From positions 913,001 to 977,000 of the forward strand of contig CP071495.1 in assembly GCA_017354895.1 (NCBI GenBank): 64,000 nt of DNA. The letters are read 5' to 3'. Source of the stretch: Podospora comata (taxonomy: Eukaryota > Ascomycota > Sordariomycetes > Sordariales > Podosporaceae). The position numbers were made by a program, and so were the translations under genes. The notes under the pieces were generated by a model. That model saw only the letters and a list, made by a program, of their open reading frames with translations. It searched no databases and was not told the origin of the DNA. Shown here in pieces: positions 33,955 through 45,400 of the stretch. Each line of letters begins with the position of its first letter. Positions within the stretch are counted from its first letter, which is position 1.

Positions 33955-35265
33955 TCACTTCCCAGCCCTCCCCCTCCAAGTAAAATGCCCTCTCGGATCC
34001 CTCCCCAACTCCCTCATAGCCTTCACATCCCCATTCCCCTCCCCAAACTCCCTCACCACCGCCTCCTCCGCCAACTTGGCATACCTGACCGCATTCTTCG
34101 CATCCCCCAACATATTATAATTCAACGCCACCAACGTCAACCCTCCCGCAATCTTACTCTCCAACCTCTCCTCCTGATACAACCTCACCAACCTCTCCAA
34201 CAACTTCCTATCCACCTTATCCGTAAACCCGCTCAGTTTCCCCTCAATCTTTTTGATCTCCTCCAAATTCCTATCCGACTTTTTAATCTCCTTCGCGCTC
34301 CCCGCACAAACAGCACAAGAGCAGTCAAACCCCCAAGCATGAAACGCCCTCATCTTCCGGTTTTCCGTCATGTCCATTTGATCGAGATAAGAAATTGTCA
34401 GTTCTTCGTCCGGCTTCACCTCTCGGACAACGGTGGTGACGTGCTGTAGGGTCTTCGGGTTGATTTGAAAAACGACATTGGGGCGGCAGTCGTGGTTGAA
34501 CCTGCTGACCTCAGGCCAGTTGCCGTAGTGGTGGCCGCCCTCGGGGGCTTTGGTGCTGAGGTCCATTTGGAACGAGTTGGTCTGGATGATGGAGTGGATT
34601 TGATCCCCCGAAAAGTGCGCCATTTGTTCTTGGAAGCGTTTCCGAAGGGGTTTGGGGAGGAGGTCAACGGCCGCGGAGAGCAACGGGGCTTGGGCCGAAG
34701 CAGGGATTTGGTCGAAGAAGGTCCGGTGGACAATGAGGGCAGGGTAGAGGGACATAACGGTGGTTCCTGGGGAAAGCTTCTCGTTTGCCACCAAGCCTAA
34801 TCCCTTCCCTGGAATGGCCGCCTCGCGGTACGGTTGGGGGGTGGGATCGTATTCATCCACATGTGGAATAAGATCTGGGGGCGACTTTTTGTGAAGAGCC
34901 TGGAGGCGCTGGATGTTGCGGGCAGTGGTGATGGCTACCATGCCACGTCCGTGAGCGAACCTTTGGTTGTGGAAGACGCAATACTGGTCGACGCAGTGGT
35001 TGGTCGACTCAAATTCAGGCGACGCTGGTCGAAAGGCAAAGGGTGGCGGATGCGGTGGTTCCAAGGTCACATCTGAGCTGGAATACCTGGCCTCACCGCC
35101 TGTCAAAGAGGGACAGATGTACTCGCGTAGATGGATGACCGTCTTCGGGTCAATGATGTCTGCGGAAGGTTTGCCGATGCACACGTCTGCAAAGGACAAT
35201 CGTGGGATGAGTTGCTGGACAGCTGCTGCGCCTGATGCGAGCGATAGTAGGTGAATGGCCCACAT
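33955..35265 (-). CDS. SET-domain protein (SMYD/SET5-like), 436 aa
   Basis: Single exon. A hydrophobic N-terminus (MWAIHLLSLASGAAAVQQL) resembles a signal peptide, odd for a family usually nuclear or cytosolic. Cys residues at about 91-97 (CVDQYCVF) precede the SET domain. The SET domain starts with GKGLGLVANEKLSPGTTVM (about 153-171) and continues with the cofactor motif NHDCRPN (257-263) and ELTISYLDQ (288-296), whose Tyr is the catalytic tyrosine. Post-SET Cys residues are in CSCAVC (315-320). A helical, TPR-like tail follows (LVALNYNMLGDAKNAVRYAKL). The set of motifs is complete, so methyltransferase activity on a protein lysine is plausible; the substrate is unknown. The secreted-like N-terminus matches a large group of fungal SET proteins I recall, whose location is not established. 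The coding strand turns G-rich in the 3' third. Confidence 0.9.
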   Translation of the reverse strand: MWAIHLLSLASGAAAVQQLIPRLSFADVCIGKPSADIIDPKTVIHLREYICPSLTGGEARYSSSDVTLEPPHPPPFAFRPASPEFESTNHCVDQYCVFHNQRFAHGRGMVAITTARNIQRLQALHKKSPPDLIPHVDEYDPTPQPYREAAIPGKGLGLVANEKLSPGTTVMSLYPALIVHRTFFDQIPASAQAPLLSAAVDLLPKPLRKRFQEQMAHFSGDQIHSIIQTNSFQMDLSTKAPEGGHHYGNWPEVSRFNHDCRPNVVFQINPKTLQHVTTVVREVKPDEELTISYLDQMDMTENRKMRAFHAWGFDCSCAVCAGSAKEIKKSDRNLEEIKKIEGKLSGFTDKVDRKLLERLVRLYQEERLESKIAGGLTLVALNYNMLGDAKNAVRYAKLAEEAVVREFGEGNGDVKAMRELGRDPRGHFTWRGRAGK

Positions 35266-36050
35266 TGTGGCTGAATTTTGGTGAAGATGATGATGAACAA
35301 GGTAAGGGCAATCTCAGCTTTTGTCCATGGTGTCGTTCGTTCATATCGAAGCCAGTGTCTGTTTCATGTTTCATGTTGGCTGAAACGGTTGGCATTCAGG
35401 GGTTGAGATGCCAAGACGCCTCTCTATCCCAATCTTACCCACTGAAGGCGCTGTGGGGCGCTTGGTTTTGGGGGCCAAAGCGTGCAGAATAGGGGTCCAG
35501 CAGTGATGTCATGCTGAGCTTGAGCAAAAGAGTGGTGGAAGACATGCCGATGGTTTATGGGAGTGGTTTAGGTCCTCCGCTCGTGACAGTCCGGAATGCT
35601 GCGCCCTTTCAATGTCGAAGAAACCAGGAACTCAGGAATGCCGCCACCACCAGCCCCTGATATTCCCGAAATAGAATGAGATGTATCGCTCGCGTGTTTG
35701 CGGCTTGATAGATGTAGACGGAAAATCTTCTTCGGCCCAATGCACCGGGAGGTGGCTCGCAAGATCCCCTTCGTCCCGCATCCATCCCTGAGAAGCGGTT
35801 TGAGATTGACCCAGAGCACCCGAGTCCCCGTCCCGGCATTCCACACCAACCGGTTATTGTACACGTGATATCACAGCTGGGGATGTCCGGAATTTAGAGC
35901 TCAGCCGTACTCATTCGATCGTCGACGACTAAATTGCTCTTAAGGACAGGATGCTATCCGCCCAAGGTTGCTTAGCTTCGCCCCTTCGCTGCTGTCACTT
36001 CTGCCCAGCACAATAACCATATCGTGAGCCATCCGATCTACACTCTCATC
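35266..36050. other. Divergent promoter region between the SET and DUF4360-like genes
   Basis: 785 bases without a supported gene. It is the shared upstream region of two divergently transcribed genes. Confidence 0.5.
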
Positions 36051-36763
36051 ATGGCGCTCAACTTGTTTTCGCTTGTCCCCCTCTTAGGGTATGCCTTTGC
36101 CCTACCGCAATCCCAACCGCCGGCCTCGCCCAACATCCAAAACCTGGCCATGTGGGGCACTGGCTGCCCTCTTGGTGCCGCCGGTCTCATGTCCGGGGTT
36201 CGCAATGGAACTCCCATCTTCAGCTTCTCAGAATGGGGTCTCGTGCTGCCTAACGTGGATGACCCTGAGAGCGAGACCACAGCGTCCAAGTTCTGCACCG
36301 AGGAGATAACGCTGAACAATGGACCCGTCGGCTTCCAGCTTCGCATCGAGACGGTGACGGTCGGTGGATGGGCCGAGCTAGAGGAGGGGACTAAGCTGGT
36401 GGTTGAGGCCGAAACCAAGCTAGGCGACGTTGTTGGTGGAGTAAGTCAGCGACCGCACTTCGGAGATACATACAACAAGGACTGACGAGTATGTAGGGAC
36501 AAACAACCAGCGTCACCAGCGCAGACCTGAAGGGCAATGACTTGGAGGTGTCTTTGGATATTCTACCCTTTGTCTACTCTGCCTGCGTTGACGAGAGTGG
36601 CACCGTGCCCAAGATTGTTATCAAGACCACCGTCAGTCTTGTCGGGGAGAAGCGCGCTGATGGGACAGTCTCCAAGGGAGTAGTCGGGGGTGCCAAGGCT
36701 CTGGGCGTACACTTCAGTCCCGTGTGGCGCCCTTGTGCGAGACCAATGGCCAAGACGATATGA
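36051..36763 (+). CDS. Small secreted DUF4360-like protein
   Basis: Exons 36051-36440 and 36497-36763, with a 56 nt GT-AG intron that joins GDVVGG to GQTTSVTSADLKGNDLEVSL in frame. The signal peptide is MALNLFSLVPLLGYAFA. The mature part has the DUF4360-type layout: WGTGCPLGAAGLMSG, FSEWGLVLPN, FCTEEITLNNGPVGFQL and the paired Cys residues (CPLG, FCTE, SACVDE). A start at 36024 is possible but puts eight extra residues before the signal peptide. The normal family ending seems displaced. After FSPVWRPC the frame stops at 36763, while another frame continues with NGQDDMMFGDGSRPLRLNID, which looks like the expected tail. Either one indel has shortened the protein or the sequence has an error near 36,720. 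Role: fungal secreted protein of unknown function. Confidence 0.75.
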
Positions 36764-37337
36764 TGTTTGGTGATGGGTCCAGACCCTTGAGGCTAAATAT
36801 CGATGCATGTATCCCTCTCTTGGTCTCAGTCTTGGCCCGAGAACAAAACCTGGGTGGCATTGCAGCAAACCACCAGATAGACGAGATCACTGGTCGCCCT
36901 CAAGGCGTACAAGCAGTGTCTCAGCGGGCCGCCACCGGAATTTATGTCTCTTTCGGCGCCATGGCCCTGCAGCCTTGATCAGCCTTCGGTGCTCCGGGAC
37001 ATGCCGTACAACACGCCATCAGCGATCCAAGATATCGGGTCGTGAGTCCAATGGTAGAGTGCGACTGTTCCAAAGTACAGGTTCCTCAAGGTGCACTATC
37101 CGTAGATCTGTCGTACTCGTCGAGACGTGGTGGGAGCTTGCAGCTGCCAATTGGCCGATGAGGCCGGACTCCGGAACCTCTGTCTTAGACACTAGGATCT
37201 TCCCATGAGAGACGAACGTCTACATAAGGAGCCCGTTCTTCCCTAGGTCGTGTCTTATGTCATGGTTGCGTCCACTAACATAAACACCAAGCCCGAACTT
37301 TACTCCTTGATTGTGAAATTGCGGAATCGCGCAGACC
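36764..37337. other. Spacer upstream of the transporter gene
   Basis: The first ~100 bases carry the out-of-frame tail noted for the DUF4360-like gene. The rest is promoter sequence with no gene. Confidence 0.45.
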
Positions 37338-38910
37338 ATGGAGAGTACCCTGACAACAAAGACCGAGGGTGGTCAGCAGTATCACAGCCAAGATGAAACT
37401 TGTGTGGGGGATATTTCCTGGACACCAGAGGAGGAGCGGAAGGTGGTACGAAAAGTCGATTTGCGCTTGATCCCGACAGTCTGGCTCATGTTTGTCATTT
37501 CCTGGATGGACCGCAGCAAGTTAGTATCGCCTCTTTTATGGTCGAGTTCGGGGAACTAACGATAGGTTCAGCCTGGGAAATGCCAAAATCGCAGGGCTCA
37601 ATGCCGACCTCCACCTGTCGTCCACCGACTACAGCTTGGCAATCATCACGTTCTACTGTACGTGCTGCCGTATGTCTGCCCATACTAGGGGAATGGTAAC
37701 TAATAGCACGCCCTGGTCCAGTCGGCTATGCCTTCTGCGGTCCTCTGTCCAATCTCATCATCACCCGCGTTAGACCATCCATCTACTTCGCTGGCCTGAT
37801 GGTGGTTTGGGGTATCGCAACTTGCTGCATGGGTGCCGTCAAAACCTTTCCACAGCTCCTTGTTCTCCGCATCATTGTCGGTATCTTCGAGGGCGGCTTG
37901 ACCCCGGGCGTCTACTTTGTCATCTCAAGTTGGTATGTGCCCGCAGAGCAAGCGAAACGTGCCGCCTTTGTGTTGTCTGCTGTTCTCCTCGGCGGCGCGT
38001 TTGGTGGTATCATCGCCGGCGCCGTGACAGGCGGTCTCGAAGGCCGCTACGGGATCCGGGGTTGGCGTTGGCTGTTCATCGTGGAGGGAATCATCACCAT
38101 CATCTGGGCGATGATTGCAGGCTTCATTCTCCCTGACTTTCCCGCCACCTGCCGACACTTCACCCCCGAGGAGAAGAGAATCGCGACTAGTAGGCTAAGG
38201 AACTGCGGCACAAACATCGGCGACAACCAAAGTGATGGGCTACGGCTTGGAAAAGTGCAGTCGATAAAGCTCGCTTTGTCGGACTGGAGGACTTGGGGTG
38301 TGGCTGGTGGTATCGGGGTAAGTGACGAGCGATGGGGATCCCGAAGTGCTGTGCTGACTGGTCGCAGCTATGCGGATGTGCTACGGTTCTCCCCTACTTC
38401 TATCCAACGTTGGTCAATGGTCTTGGCTACAAGGAGCACGTCACAGCACAGTACATGACCGTACCAATCTGGGCTGTGGCATTTGTGTGTGCCCTGTCCA
38501 GTGGGTTCATCGCTGACCGAATCCCCAATCATCGTGCTGCGTTCATCGCCGGCTGGTCGGGGTTTGCTGCCATCATTTCCATCGTGGTGTGTGTCGTTGA
38601 GGAATACAAAGCGCGGTATATCCTCCTGATCTTCCAAGGATGTGGTGTCTGGACATGCATCTCGCTGGGTGTGGCTGTTGCGACGACGACGTTCCAGGAC
38701 ATGAGACCGGAAGTGCGAGCGATCTCGGTCAGCTTGCCGCAGGCCGTCGGCAACGCTGCCAACATCTACGGGGCGTATCTTTTCCCTCAGGAACATGCGC
38801 CGAGGTATTTGGCGGGCTTCGTCGTCATTACTGTGACTCTGGCGGCAGGGTCCTTATTGTTTGCTCTTGTCGATCTCGGCTTGAGTCGAAGGCGGAAGGT
38901 TTTGGCATAG
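37338..38910 (+). CDS. MFS transporter, allantoate permease (Dal5/anion:cation symporter) family, 470 aa
   Basis: Four exons: 37338-37519, 37566-37657, 37722-38317 and 38368-38910, with short GT-AG introns that keep frame throughout. Typical Dal5-family features: the N-terminal EEERKVVRKVDLRLIP block, TM1 with VWLMFVISWMDRSK, then FSLGNAKIAGLNADL (the ALGNA-like signature), GYAFCGPLSN, FEGGLTPGVYFVISSWY, and RWLFIVEGIITIIWAMIAG before the central loop. The C-terminal half starts at LCGCATVLPYFYPTL and has FIADRIPNHRAAF. Length is close to the family norm of 480-510 aa. These proteins import organic anions such as allantoate, nicotinate, pantothenate or other carboxylates at the plasma membrane; the substrate here cannot be read from the sequence. 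No nitrogen- or purine-pathway gene is adjacent. Confidence 0.92.
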
Positions 38911-39066
38911 CAAGATGCATTTGGAAGAATAAGTTTGATTGAGATTGGATGGGTAACAGTTGTATGCCAAGATAGATATTATGGACACCCCCCTATACCC
39001 TGGTTAACCTGCCCTGAAAATGCACAACCCATTCCTCCCTGGAGGAGCAACTACCTCTCGTCATCC

Positions 39067-39714
39067 TCAGGGCACCGACCCACCAAATCTTTCCAGCGAT
39101 CTCCTCAAATTCACTCTCGCCTTCTCCTCCAGCAGCCCTCTAAAAGTATCAGAGTGATAAATCCATTCCCTGTCCAAAAACCTCCTCAACACAGCCGCCC
39201 TCCCCTCCCTCCACCCTTGCTCATCCACATGCCCATACTCCTTCCTCACCGCACCCTCATACTCATCAAATGCTTCTTCCTCAGCCCCCAGAACACTCAA
39301 ATCCATATCCAAAAACATGGCCGCATCTGCCACCACCTCAGAACTTGGTAACTCATCAGGCACAGTGTGCGTCGCCGTTGCCTCAATCATGATTTGTATC
39401 CTTTTCAGACGTGCTGCATCCACAAGCCCAGAGAGCATAGAGCCTGCCAACTGTGCGCTTTGAACCTCATTACAGTTTCCCTGCGCGTGGACATTGTAGA
39501 TGGCATCATGAAACCAGATGGCTGCTTCGATTGCCTCTGGGTCGTGAAATTTCTCCCGGTGAGTAGAAAGAAGAGCGAGGAGAGCTTCGATATGGTTGAG
39601 GGTGTGATAATGGCGTGATGTGTGAGAATAGAGCTCCTTCAGCTTGTCACGGATGTGATCCGAGATGAGTGTCATCATGGATGCGAGGTTGATGTTTTGA
39701 GGGAGAGGGCACAT
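39067..39714 (-). CDS. HD-domain metal-dependent phosphohydrolase-like protein, 215 aa
   Basis: Single exon. Metal-binding residues of an HD fold are visible: RHYHTLNHIEALL (His41 region), the HD pair in AAIWFHDAIYNV (His69-Asp70), a helical segment with IEATATHTVPDE, and FLDMDLSVLGAEEEAFDEYE followed by VRKEYGHV near the end. This layout equals the predicted HD phosphohydrolases with an HYH-x-LNH motif found in bacteria and fungi. The substrate is unknown; a nucleotide or similar phosphomonoester is likely. An alternative start is MMTLISDH, 12 residues in. The gene is tail-to-tail with the transporter, 156 bases apart. Confidence 0.88.
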   Translation of the reverse strand: MCPLPQNINLASMMTLISDHIRDKLKELYSHTSRHYHTLNHIEALLALLSTHREKFHDPEAIEAAIWFHDAIYNVHAQGNCNEVQSAQLAGSMLSGLVDAARLKRIQIMIEATATHTVPDELPSSEVVADAAMFLDMDLSVLGAEEEAFDEYEGAVRKEYGHVDEQGWREGRAAVLRRFLDREWIYHSDTFRGLLEEKARVNLRRSLERFGGSVP

Positions 39715-40382
39715 GAGCAGGACCGAGGAGCTTGACTGTTCAGCTCTTGGCGTTTCCCCTCTCTCAACAAGGCAATCATTGCGCAGCTATCTCACCCGCA
39801 TGATCTGACTGATATACGCTCCGTACATCAATCTCATCCTCCCCTCCTCTTGGACTTCAAACTTTCTCAATCATGTCGGTCAAATCTCACCCACCTCTCT
39901 CACACCAATCTCACCACTTCCCACTTAGATAATGTCATGGGCGCGTCACATTCATGTGCTTCCAAACACAAACATCCCGACCTTACTTGAGCCTGGCGCC
40001 ATTCCTCATACCAAAAAGAAGGATTACGCGCGATTAGAGTATGTTTGTGCGGATAGCTAAGAGGATGAGAGAACCCGCATTGAGAACCCAAACCGTGGTA
40101 CCTTATGTATCATCATGATGAGCTTGGGGTTGAGGTCAAGGATAGTCTGAAGAGGTGTCCCGTTGACATGAACTTCAGTGTCAGACTGTGGAAAGACCTA
40201 TGGAGATAGTGTAAAGATATTTAAATATCATGAGGGCATGTCGACATGGCATCGAGGCAGACAAGTGATGCGGGGGCGCATCCAAACTCCACTCAAAGAA
40301 CCTTTTACCTATAGGATATGGTGAGATTTAACTGTGCAACAACGTCGAGTGGGGGCATTACTCTTACTTTTAAACCTATTCG
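39715..40382. other. Spacer upstream of the HD-domain gene
   Basis: Promoter side of the HD gene with a pyrimidine-rich stretch (about 39,830-39,920). No gene is seen. Confidence 0.5.
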
Positions 40383-40548
40383 AGCATAGTACAAAACCTG
40401 TCATGATAATCCGAAGGCATATGATGATACCTCCAGTATGAAGGCCTACAATGATCGTTAAAAGGCGTACTCAGATAGAGTAAATACATCCCAAGATAAA
40501 ATCAAGGCGTGGCAAGATCACATCAAGGCATACAAGTCATAGTTGATT
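40383..40548 (-). repeat. Degenerate ~22-24 bp tandem array
   Basis: Six or seven imperfect units beginning AAGGC-T-AC (GAAGGCATATGATGAT, GAAGGCCTACAATGATCG, AAGGCGTACTCAGATAG, AAGGCGTGGCAAGATCAC, AAGGCATACAAG). On the minus strand a unit reads like GTACGCCTTTTAACGATCATT, loosely resembling the 12.2 kb array. It lies just past the 3' end of the Pth11-like gene. Confidence 0.55.
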
Positions 40549-40700
40549 TTATTCAAATTCCACTCATGGCCCTATAAAAATGCTCAGGGCTTATTATCCC
40601 GGCCAACATCCTCCGTCCTCCGGTCTTCAACGCCTCCCCCCTCGCCTCCGCACGGCAGACCAAAACGTCCCCAAACGCCACCACGATCACCCGCGAACGT

Positions 40701-42078
40701 TCAGGCCTCGGACTCGCCGGCCCGGCTCTCGCGCGTCGCCGCACGAGCTGGAGCGCTCACAGGCGCGAACTCAACCCCGAGCTCCACCGTCCTGGTGATC
40801 CCTGCTGGCTCAACACCAGCCTCACCCCCCTCGCCAGACCCGAGGATCTCGTCGGTACTATCCGACCCATCCAGCCCAGCATCACCCCCCACACGTGACC
40901 AGGGGCGGTCGTCCAGCTCGATCTTAACGGGCCAGGTTGTGGCCCCCCCACCGGCCCTCGCATATCTGTGCCCAGCCGTGGCACCACTGGTCTGGCTTCT
41001 TCCAACAGAGCTTTTGAATATTGTTGGCCAGGTTCTCACCAACAGCACCCTCACCGAAGGCAAGCACAAGCAAACAAACGCGAGATTATACTCGATGATC
41101 GTCCACAACGTTCCAATGATGTCGTATGTCCTGTCCGTCACATGGCTCACTAGGAGCGACTGGACTCGGAGAGCCGATGCCACAACAATAAACACACCCA
41201 ATCCAAACACTGGCATCAACGCAAGCTTCTGGCTCAAGGGGATGTGCAATCTAATGACGAGAGGGAACGGGAGGACCAAGATGATGAGATCGGTGACCAG
41301 AGAGACGATGGCGTTCATGTTCCAGATAATGTAAAGGTTCAGACACTTTCCACGGATGTCGAGATCCCAGGCTGAGGCGACGGGGATGCATTGGCAAATT
41401 CCCACGATGCTCGAAGAGGTCATGTAAAGGAGGATAAAGTAAATTAGGCCCATTGCTGTTAACTTGAACGCTCGGACGTGACTAAAGATCCGGACGTAGA
41501 GCAAGAGGAGCGAGACCTTGGTGAGATGGAGAGCAATCTTGTGGGTGATTTGACCAAAGAACCAGATCTGAAGGGCCGAAAAGAGATCGTGCTTGGGGAT
41601 AACATCGGAATGCTTGCCGAAACCGTGGCTGACCATGGCAAAGAACATGACATTGGTAGCTATGTTGAAGAACTGTAACGTGAAAAAAAGGTCAGCAAGC
41701 TGGGAGACTAAAGAGGAGGGGTAGAATTATGGCACAATCACGACTTGGGACGACCGTAGTGGACGGCCAGAGTCAAGTCGGGACGGAGAAAATGCATACC
41801 AAAGCAGTGGCACTGATCCAATCACCACGGTCCAACATCGTGGTCGCTCTGCGGGCGTGGATTCGGATGGCGAGGAGAAGAGGGCAGAGAATGGTAAAAA
41901 GAATCGTTGGAATCAACACCCAATGGGCTCGGCTCTCGTCATTGTAGCCACGATAGGGCTCTTGGGCTTGCTGGGTCGTCATGATCGTTGCTGGAATGGC
42001 GTTGCCTTCAATGAAGCCTTGCCTGGCGTTGACGTTTCCCGACGGAGAGCTGAAGTTGTAGTCGCTGGGATCGAACAA
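40701..42078 (-). CDS. Pth11-like integral membrane protein (rhodopsin-type fungal domain), 416 aa
   Basis: Exons 42078-41800 and 41672-40701, with a 127 nt intron (GTATGC...TTACAG) joining ISATAL to FFNIATNVMFFAMVSHGFGK in frame. Seven transmembrane helices of the fungal rhodopsin/Pth11 type are visible. They include WVLIPTILFTILCPLLLAIR (TM1), the G-x-G-KH motif at the end of TM2, KVSLLLLYVRIF with YFILLYMTSSSIVGI, and the family ending CLNLYIIWNMNAIVSLVTDL with LVLPFPLVIRL. No CFEM domain is present. The C-terminal tail (about residues 300-416) is Gly/Ser/Arg-rich and cytosolic. Such proteins are G-protein-coupled-receptor-like sensors. The first 30 residues (FDPSDYNFSSPSGNVNARQG) belong to the last unit of a tandem repeat, so the true N-terminus could lie further upstream. 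Confidence 0.85.
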
Positions 42079-42480
42079 GATGTAAAGCCTTGCATGAGGT
42101 TGTTGTTCTTCACTGGAAAGACCAAGGTGGTTTCTGGGATCGAGCAGGATCAGAAGCCTCGAATGGGGTTGTTGGTTTCGACAAGGTCAAGATGTGGTCG
42201 CTGGGATCAAGCAGGGTGAGAGGCCTCACGTGGGGTTGTTGTCTTCTTTCTACAGAAAGGGTCAAGGTGTGATCGTTGGGATTGAGCACGATGAGAAGCC
42301 GAGTGGGGACCTGTTGTCTTCGACAGGAAAGGTCGAGATGTGGTCGTTGGGGTCGATCAGGGCGAAGCCTCGTATGGGACTTTTGCTTTCCACTGAAAAG
42401 GCCAAGCTGTGGTCGTTGAGGTCGAAGCTCGAACGGGGTGTCAAGTCTGGCGTGGGGTTGCTGTTGTTGTCGCTCTCAGG
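41983..42480 (-). repeat. ~66-75 bp tandem repeat overlapping the 5' end of the Pth11-like gene
   Basis: About seven imperfect copies. On the plus strand a unit starts GTCGCTGGGATCGAGCAGGA and goes on through GAAGCCTC.ATGGGGTTGTTG to a TTC.ACTGGAAAGG-like end. Units begin near 41,983, 42,058, 42,127, 42,195, 42,269, 42,340 and 42,410. On the minus strand units translate in part as LFDPSDY / LIDPNDHISTFPVE / LDLNDHSLAFSVE, and the most proximal unit is the coding start of the receptor gene. Confidence 0.75.
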
Positions 42481-45400
42481 GTTAGGTGCGGTCTCTGGAA
42501 CCAAGTCAGGATGCACTGTACCCGGCAGCTTGGAAACGGCACGGCAGGGAATAGGGAAGAGTGGAGTCGAAGGAAAATAAAACAACGGCATTGCATCCGA
42601 TATATGGGTAGCGTAGCCACACCCGTCAGCCCTGTTCAACCTCTCACAAGTTGAATAGAATTGAGTGCCTCTTGCTGCCTTTGATAAGACGAAATCCTTC
42701 CTGTGTTGGGCCGACTTCCCCGGACAGCATCCGCATCCTGTGTAGGGCGTTTCCTTGACCGTTGCGTGATGGGATTGACGCGTGCTAACCCTTCTGGATG
42801 CACTTGATCGCCTTTGGCTTCATCCTTTGCTTTGCCCCTGCGCAAGGCTTTGAACAACCCCCCAGGAGCTCAACCTCTTTCCCCGGAAATGCAACACAGA
42901 CGTTCCCCGGCAGCTGGTTCTGGTGTTGTTGGTCATCACGTACCGAAAGCACCTGCGTATTGAGTCGAAGGATTGACTTGAACCAGGTAACATACCCTTG
43001 ACCAAAGCTTGTGTGTTTGGTCACTGGTCGCTCGTGATCAAGGGTTTCATGCATGCGCAGTTGACGACAGGGGTCGACTCGCAGCTCGGTGAGCATGGGG
43101 GTCAACACCACACTGCCGGCCAATTTACGGTCCGAGCCAGGCACTTTGCTTTTGCCAGATGCTTTCTTGCATGACAGATGGCGTCCAACCTTGCGTCTTG
43201 CAGAAATGCCCACGCCAAGACACGTTGTGTTCCTCGACCTTGACCAATGTTTGTTCCGGGTTCCGAATAGCCAGGGTGTTTCGTCTGGCTGTGACCAATG
43301 TTTCTCGAACTTTTCGACGTTCTCAACTAGGTTCTAGGGTCAGATTGTTAGGTACGGGAGGTCCGCGCGGTGCGGCGTAGGTGGTTGGCTTGGCCCTGGT
43401 TGGAGAACCTTGTCAGTCTTGCTCCTCACTGGGATCAAGGTAAGAAGAAAACGATAAAAGGAGATACCATGCTCAAGCCCTCATTTCATCCAGAATGTTG
43501 AGCTGAGAGTATGGATTACAAGAGTGATGCTGAAACGGCATCAGTGCTTGCAATCCGTGATGTCCCGAGAAGGTCCACAGTTGTGCAGCCAATGGACGGG
43601 CTGCTGTTGTTGAATCTGCACCGGAGTTATGTCTGGAGATATTGGACATCGTAACTGAGACCAAGAAGTAAGGCTTCTTTCGGGCTTGGATCAACACCGG
43701 TAGAAGGAATGCTGGTGGCTTGCAAAACGCCTCCTGATTGCGAGCAGAGACTGCATGGATGTGACAGTCTCGTGCTGCATGTGGTGATGTGGAGGATAGG
43801 CCATAGGTGGCTTTGACCGAGCTTTACCCGTCACAAGTTTTGGATTGGCGAGGGTGTGTGTGGTGATGTTGCTACCCTGTTCCTTGGTTGGTTTCGACTT
43901 TCTTTGGGGGTTCCATGTTGTACTGAGGATCAGCGCCGACCAGCGAACACGAACTCCAAGCCAATTCGAGTCTTCGTCTGTGTATTCAATGCCAAGTTAG
44001 AATGCCCCGTACCTTGTAAAGAGATGTTGTCAAGCCACTCAATGTGAAAGAAAAAACATACCAAGTGTTCAAACAGGACCACTTGGCACAAGTCCAGGGT
44101 CTCAATTCCGGGGTTCAGTCAACCAGTGATAAGGATGTTGGACAAGAGTACCAATGGCTCCCCTGAAGGTAATCCACATGTAGACGCTTGAAGTGTCAAC
44201 AATGACCATCGCCAACGACCGTAGAGTGTGAGGAGGTAATCGTTGTCACCTTGCAAACAGTGAATGGACAGTGGAATGGATGTTCCAAAAGAAGCTGAAT
44301 CTGGAGGGACGACGACCTTGTGATCAGCATAGACTGGTGGGCCGGGGAGGAAAAGACATCTAGAAAACAGACAGAGCCGTATAGGAGGGGCTTGCTTACT
44401 GACGTAGATACCCGATTTTGAGAGGTTAACAGGGGCTGGACGGTCCGGTTTTAGGTTCGCCCAACGGCTGGAGTAAGGGATATAATGGTCAATTATACCT
44501 GTAATGATGCGTATAATGATTTCCAGTGATGATGCTGTTCTAATGGGCACAAAGCTTAAAAATGAATGAAGATCTTGATGGGATGGGTTTGTGTTTGTCC
44601 GACTTTGTGGTGTTGTGACGCTAGGGCTTTTTCCCCTCCAATGCGTTTAGGAGCAACAAAATCTTTTGTGCGTCTGAAAAGAAACAGGAGTGTTGTGGGT
44701 CACTGATTTTGCAGCGGGTAGAGTCGGTAGAGGTGAGGGAAGAGCCTAGGTAGGGTTTGTACTGGCAGAACCAGCCAGGTTGACTCAACCTGAGGAAGGA
44801 CCGACCTTGACAAGAAGCACGGGCCTTGATGGAGCTCATCTGCTGTGACATGGTGATGGTGATACCGAAGTATCTGACTGTCAATTGGTATCTCTCAACT
44901 ATACCATGTGTTATGGTGGTCATCCTAAATTATGACTGATGTTTGCCTTCATGACAAAGCTCAACACCGGTCGGTGATGAAGCAGCTGCGCCATGTCCCC
45001 TAATGGCACTCACAAAGTCATTTGTTGACAGGAAGTCAATTCACAAGGAGTCAAAAGCCCAGTCACACAATGACTGGTGAGAGAAATAAAATGGGATTGG
45101 TACCCAGTTTCTAAGCACCATCAGAAAGATTCTAGATCTCATTCAACAAACCCGTGATAATCCGAACAAGCCTCCTGACGGTTGAAGTCATGAACACTGC
45201 ATAATGTACAAATGCATCTCTGGAGCGTTCCTCAACATTTCTCACACATTGATGCTCTCAATGCCTTCCTCTTGTGAGACAGGGACAGCACAGTGATAAC
45301 AACCCCCCAGACAGTGGCAGAGGAAGAGCTGCTTGGATCTTCGCCGCCAGTGTCAGCCATCTCCAAGTCACTGGGGTTGTCAGACTCTTGGCTCAGGTTG

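Noticed and set aside
42785-44550. Minus-strand frames of about 140 codons in the long spacer
   Set aside because: No recognised motif; multiple competing frames.
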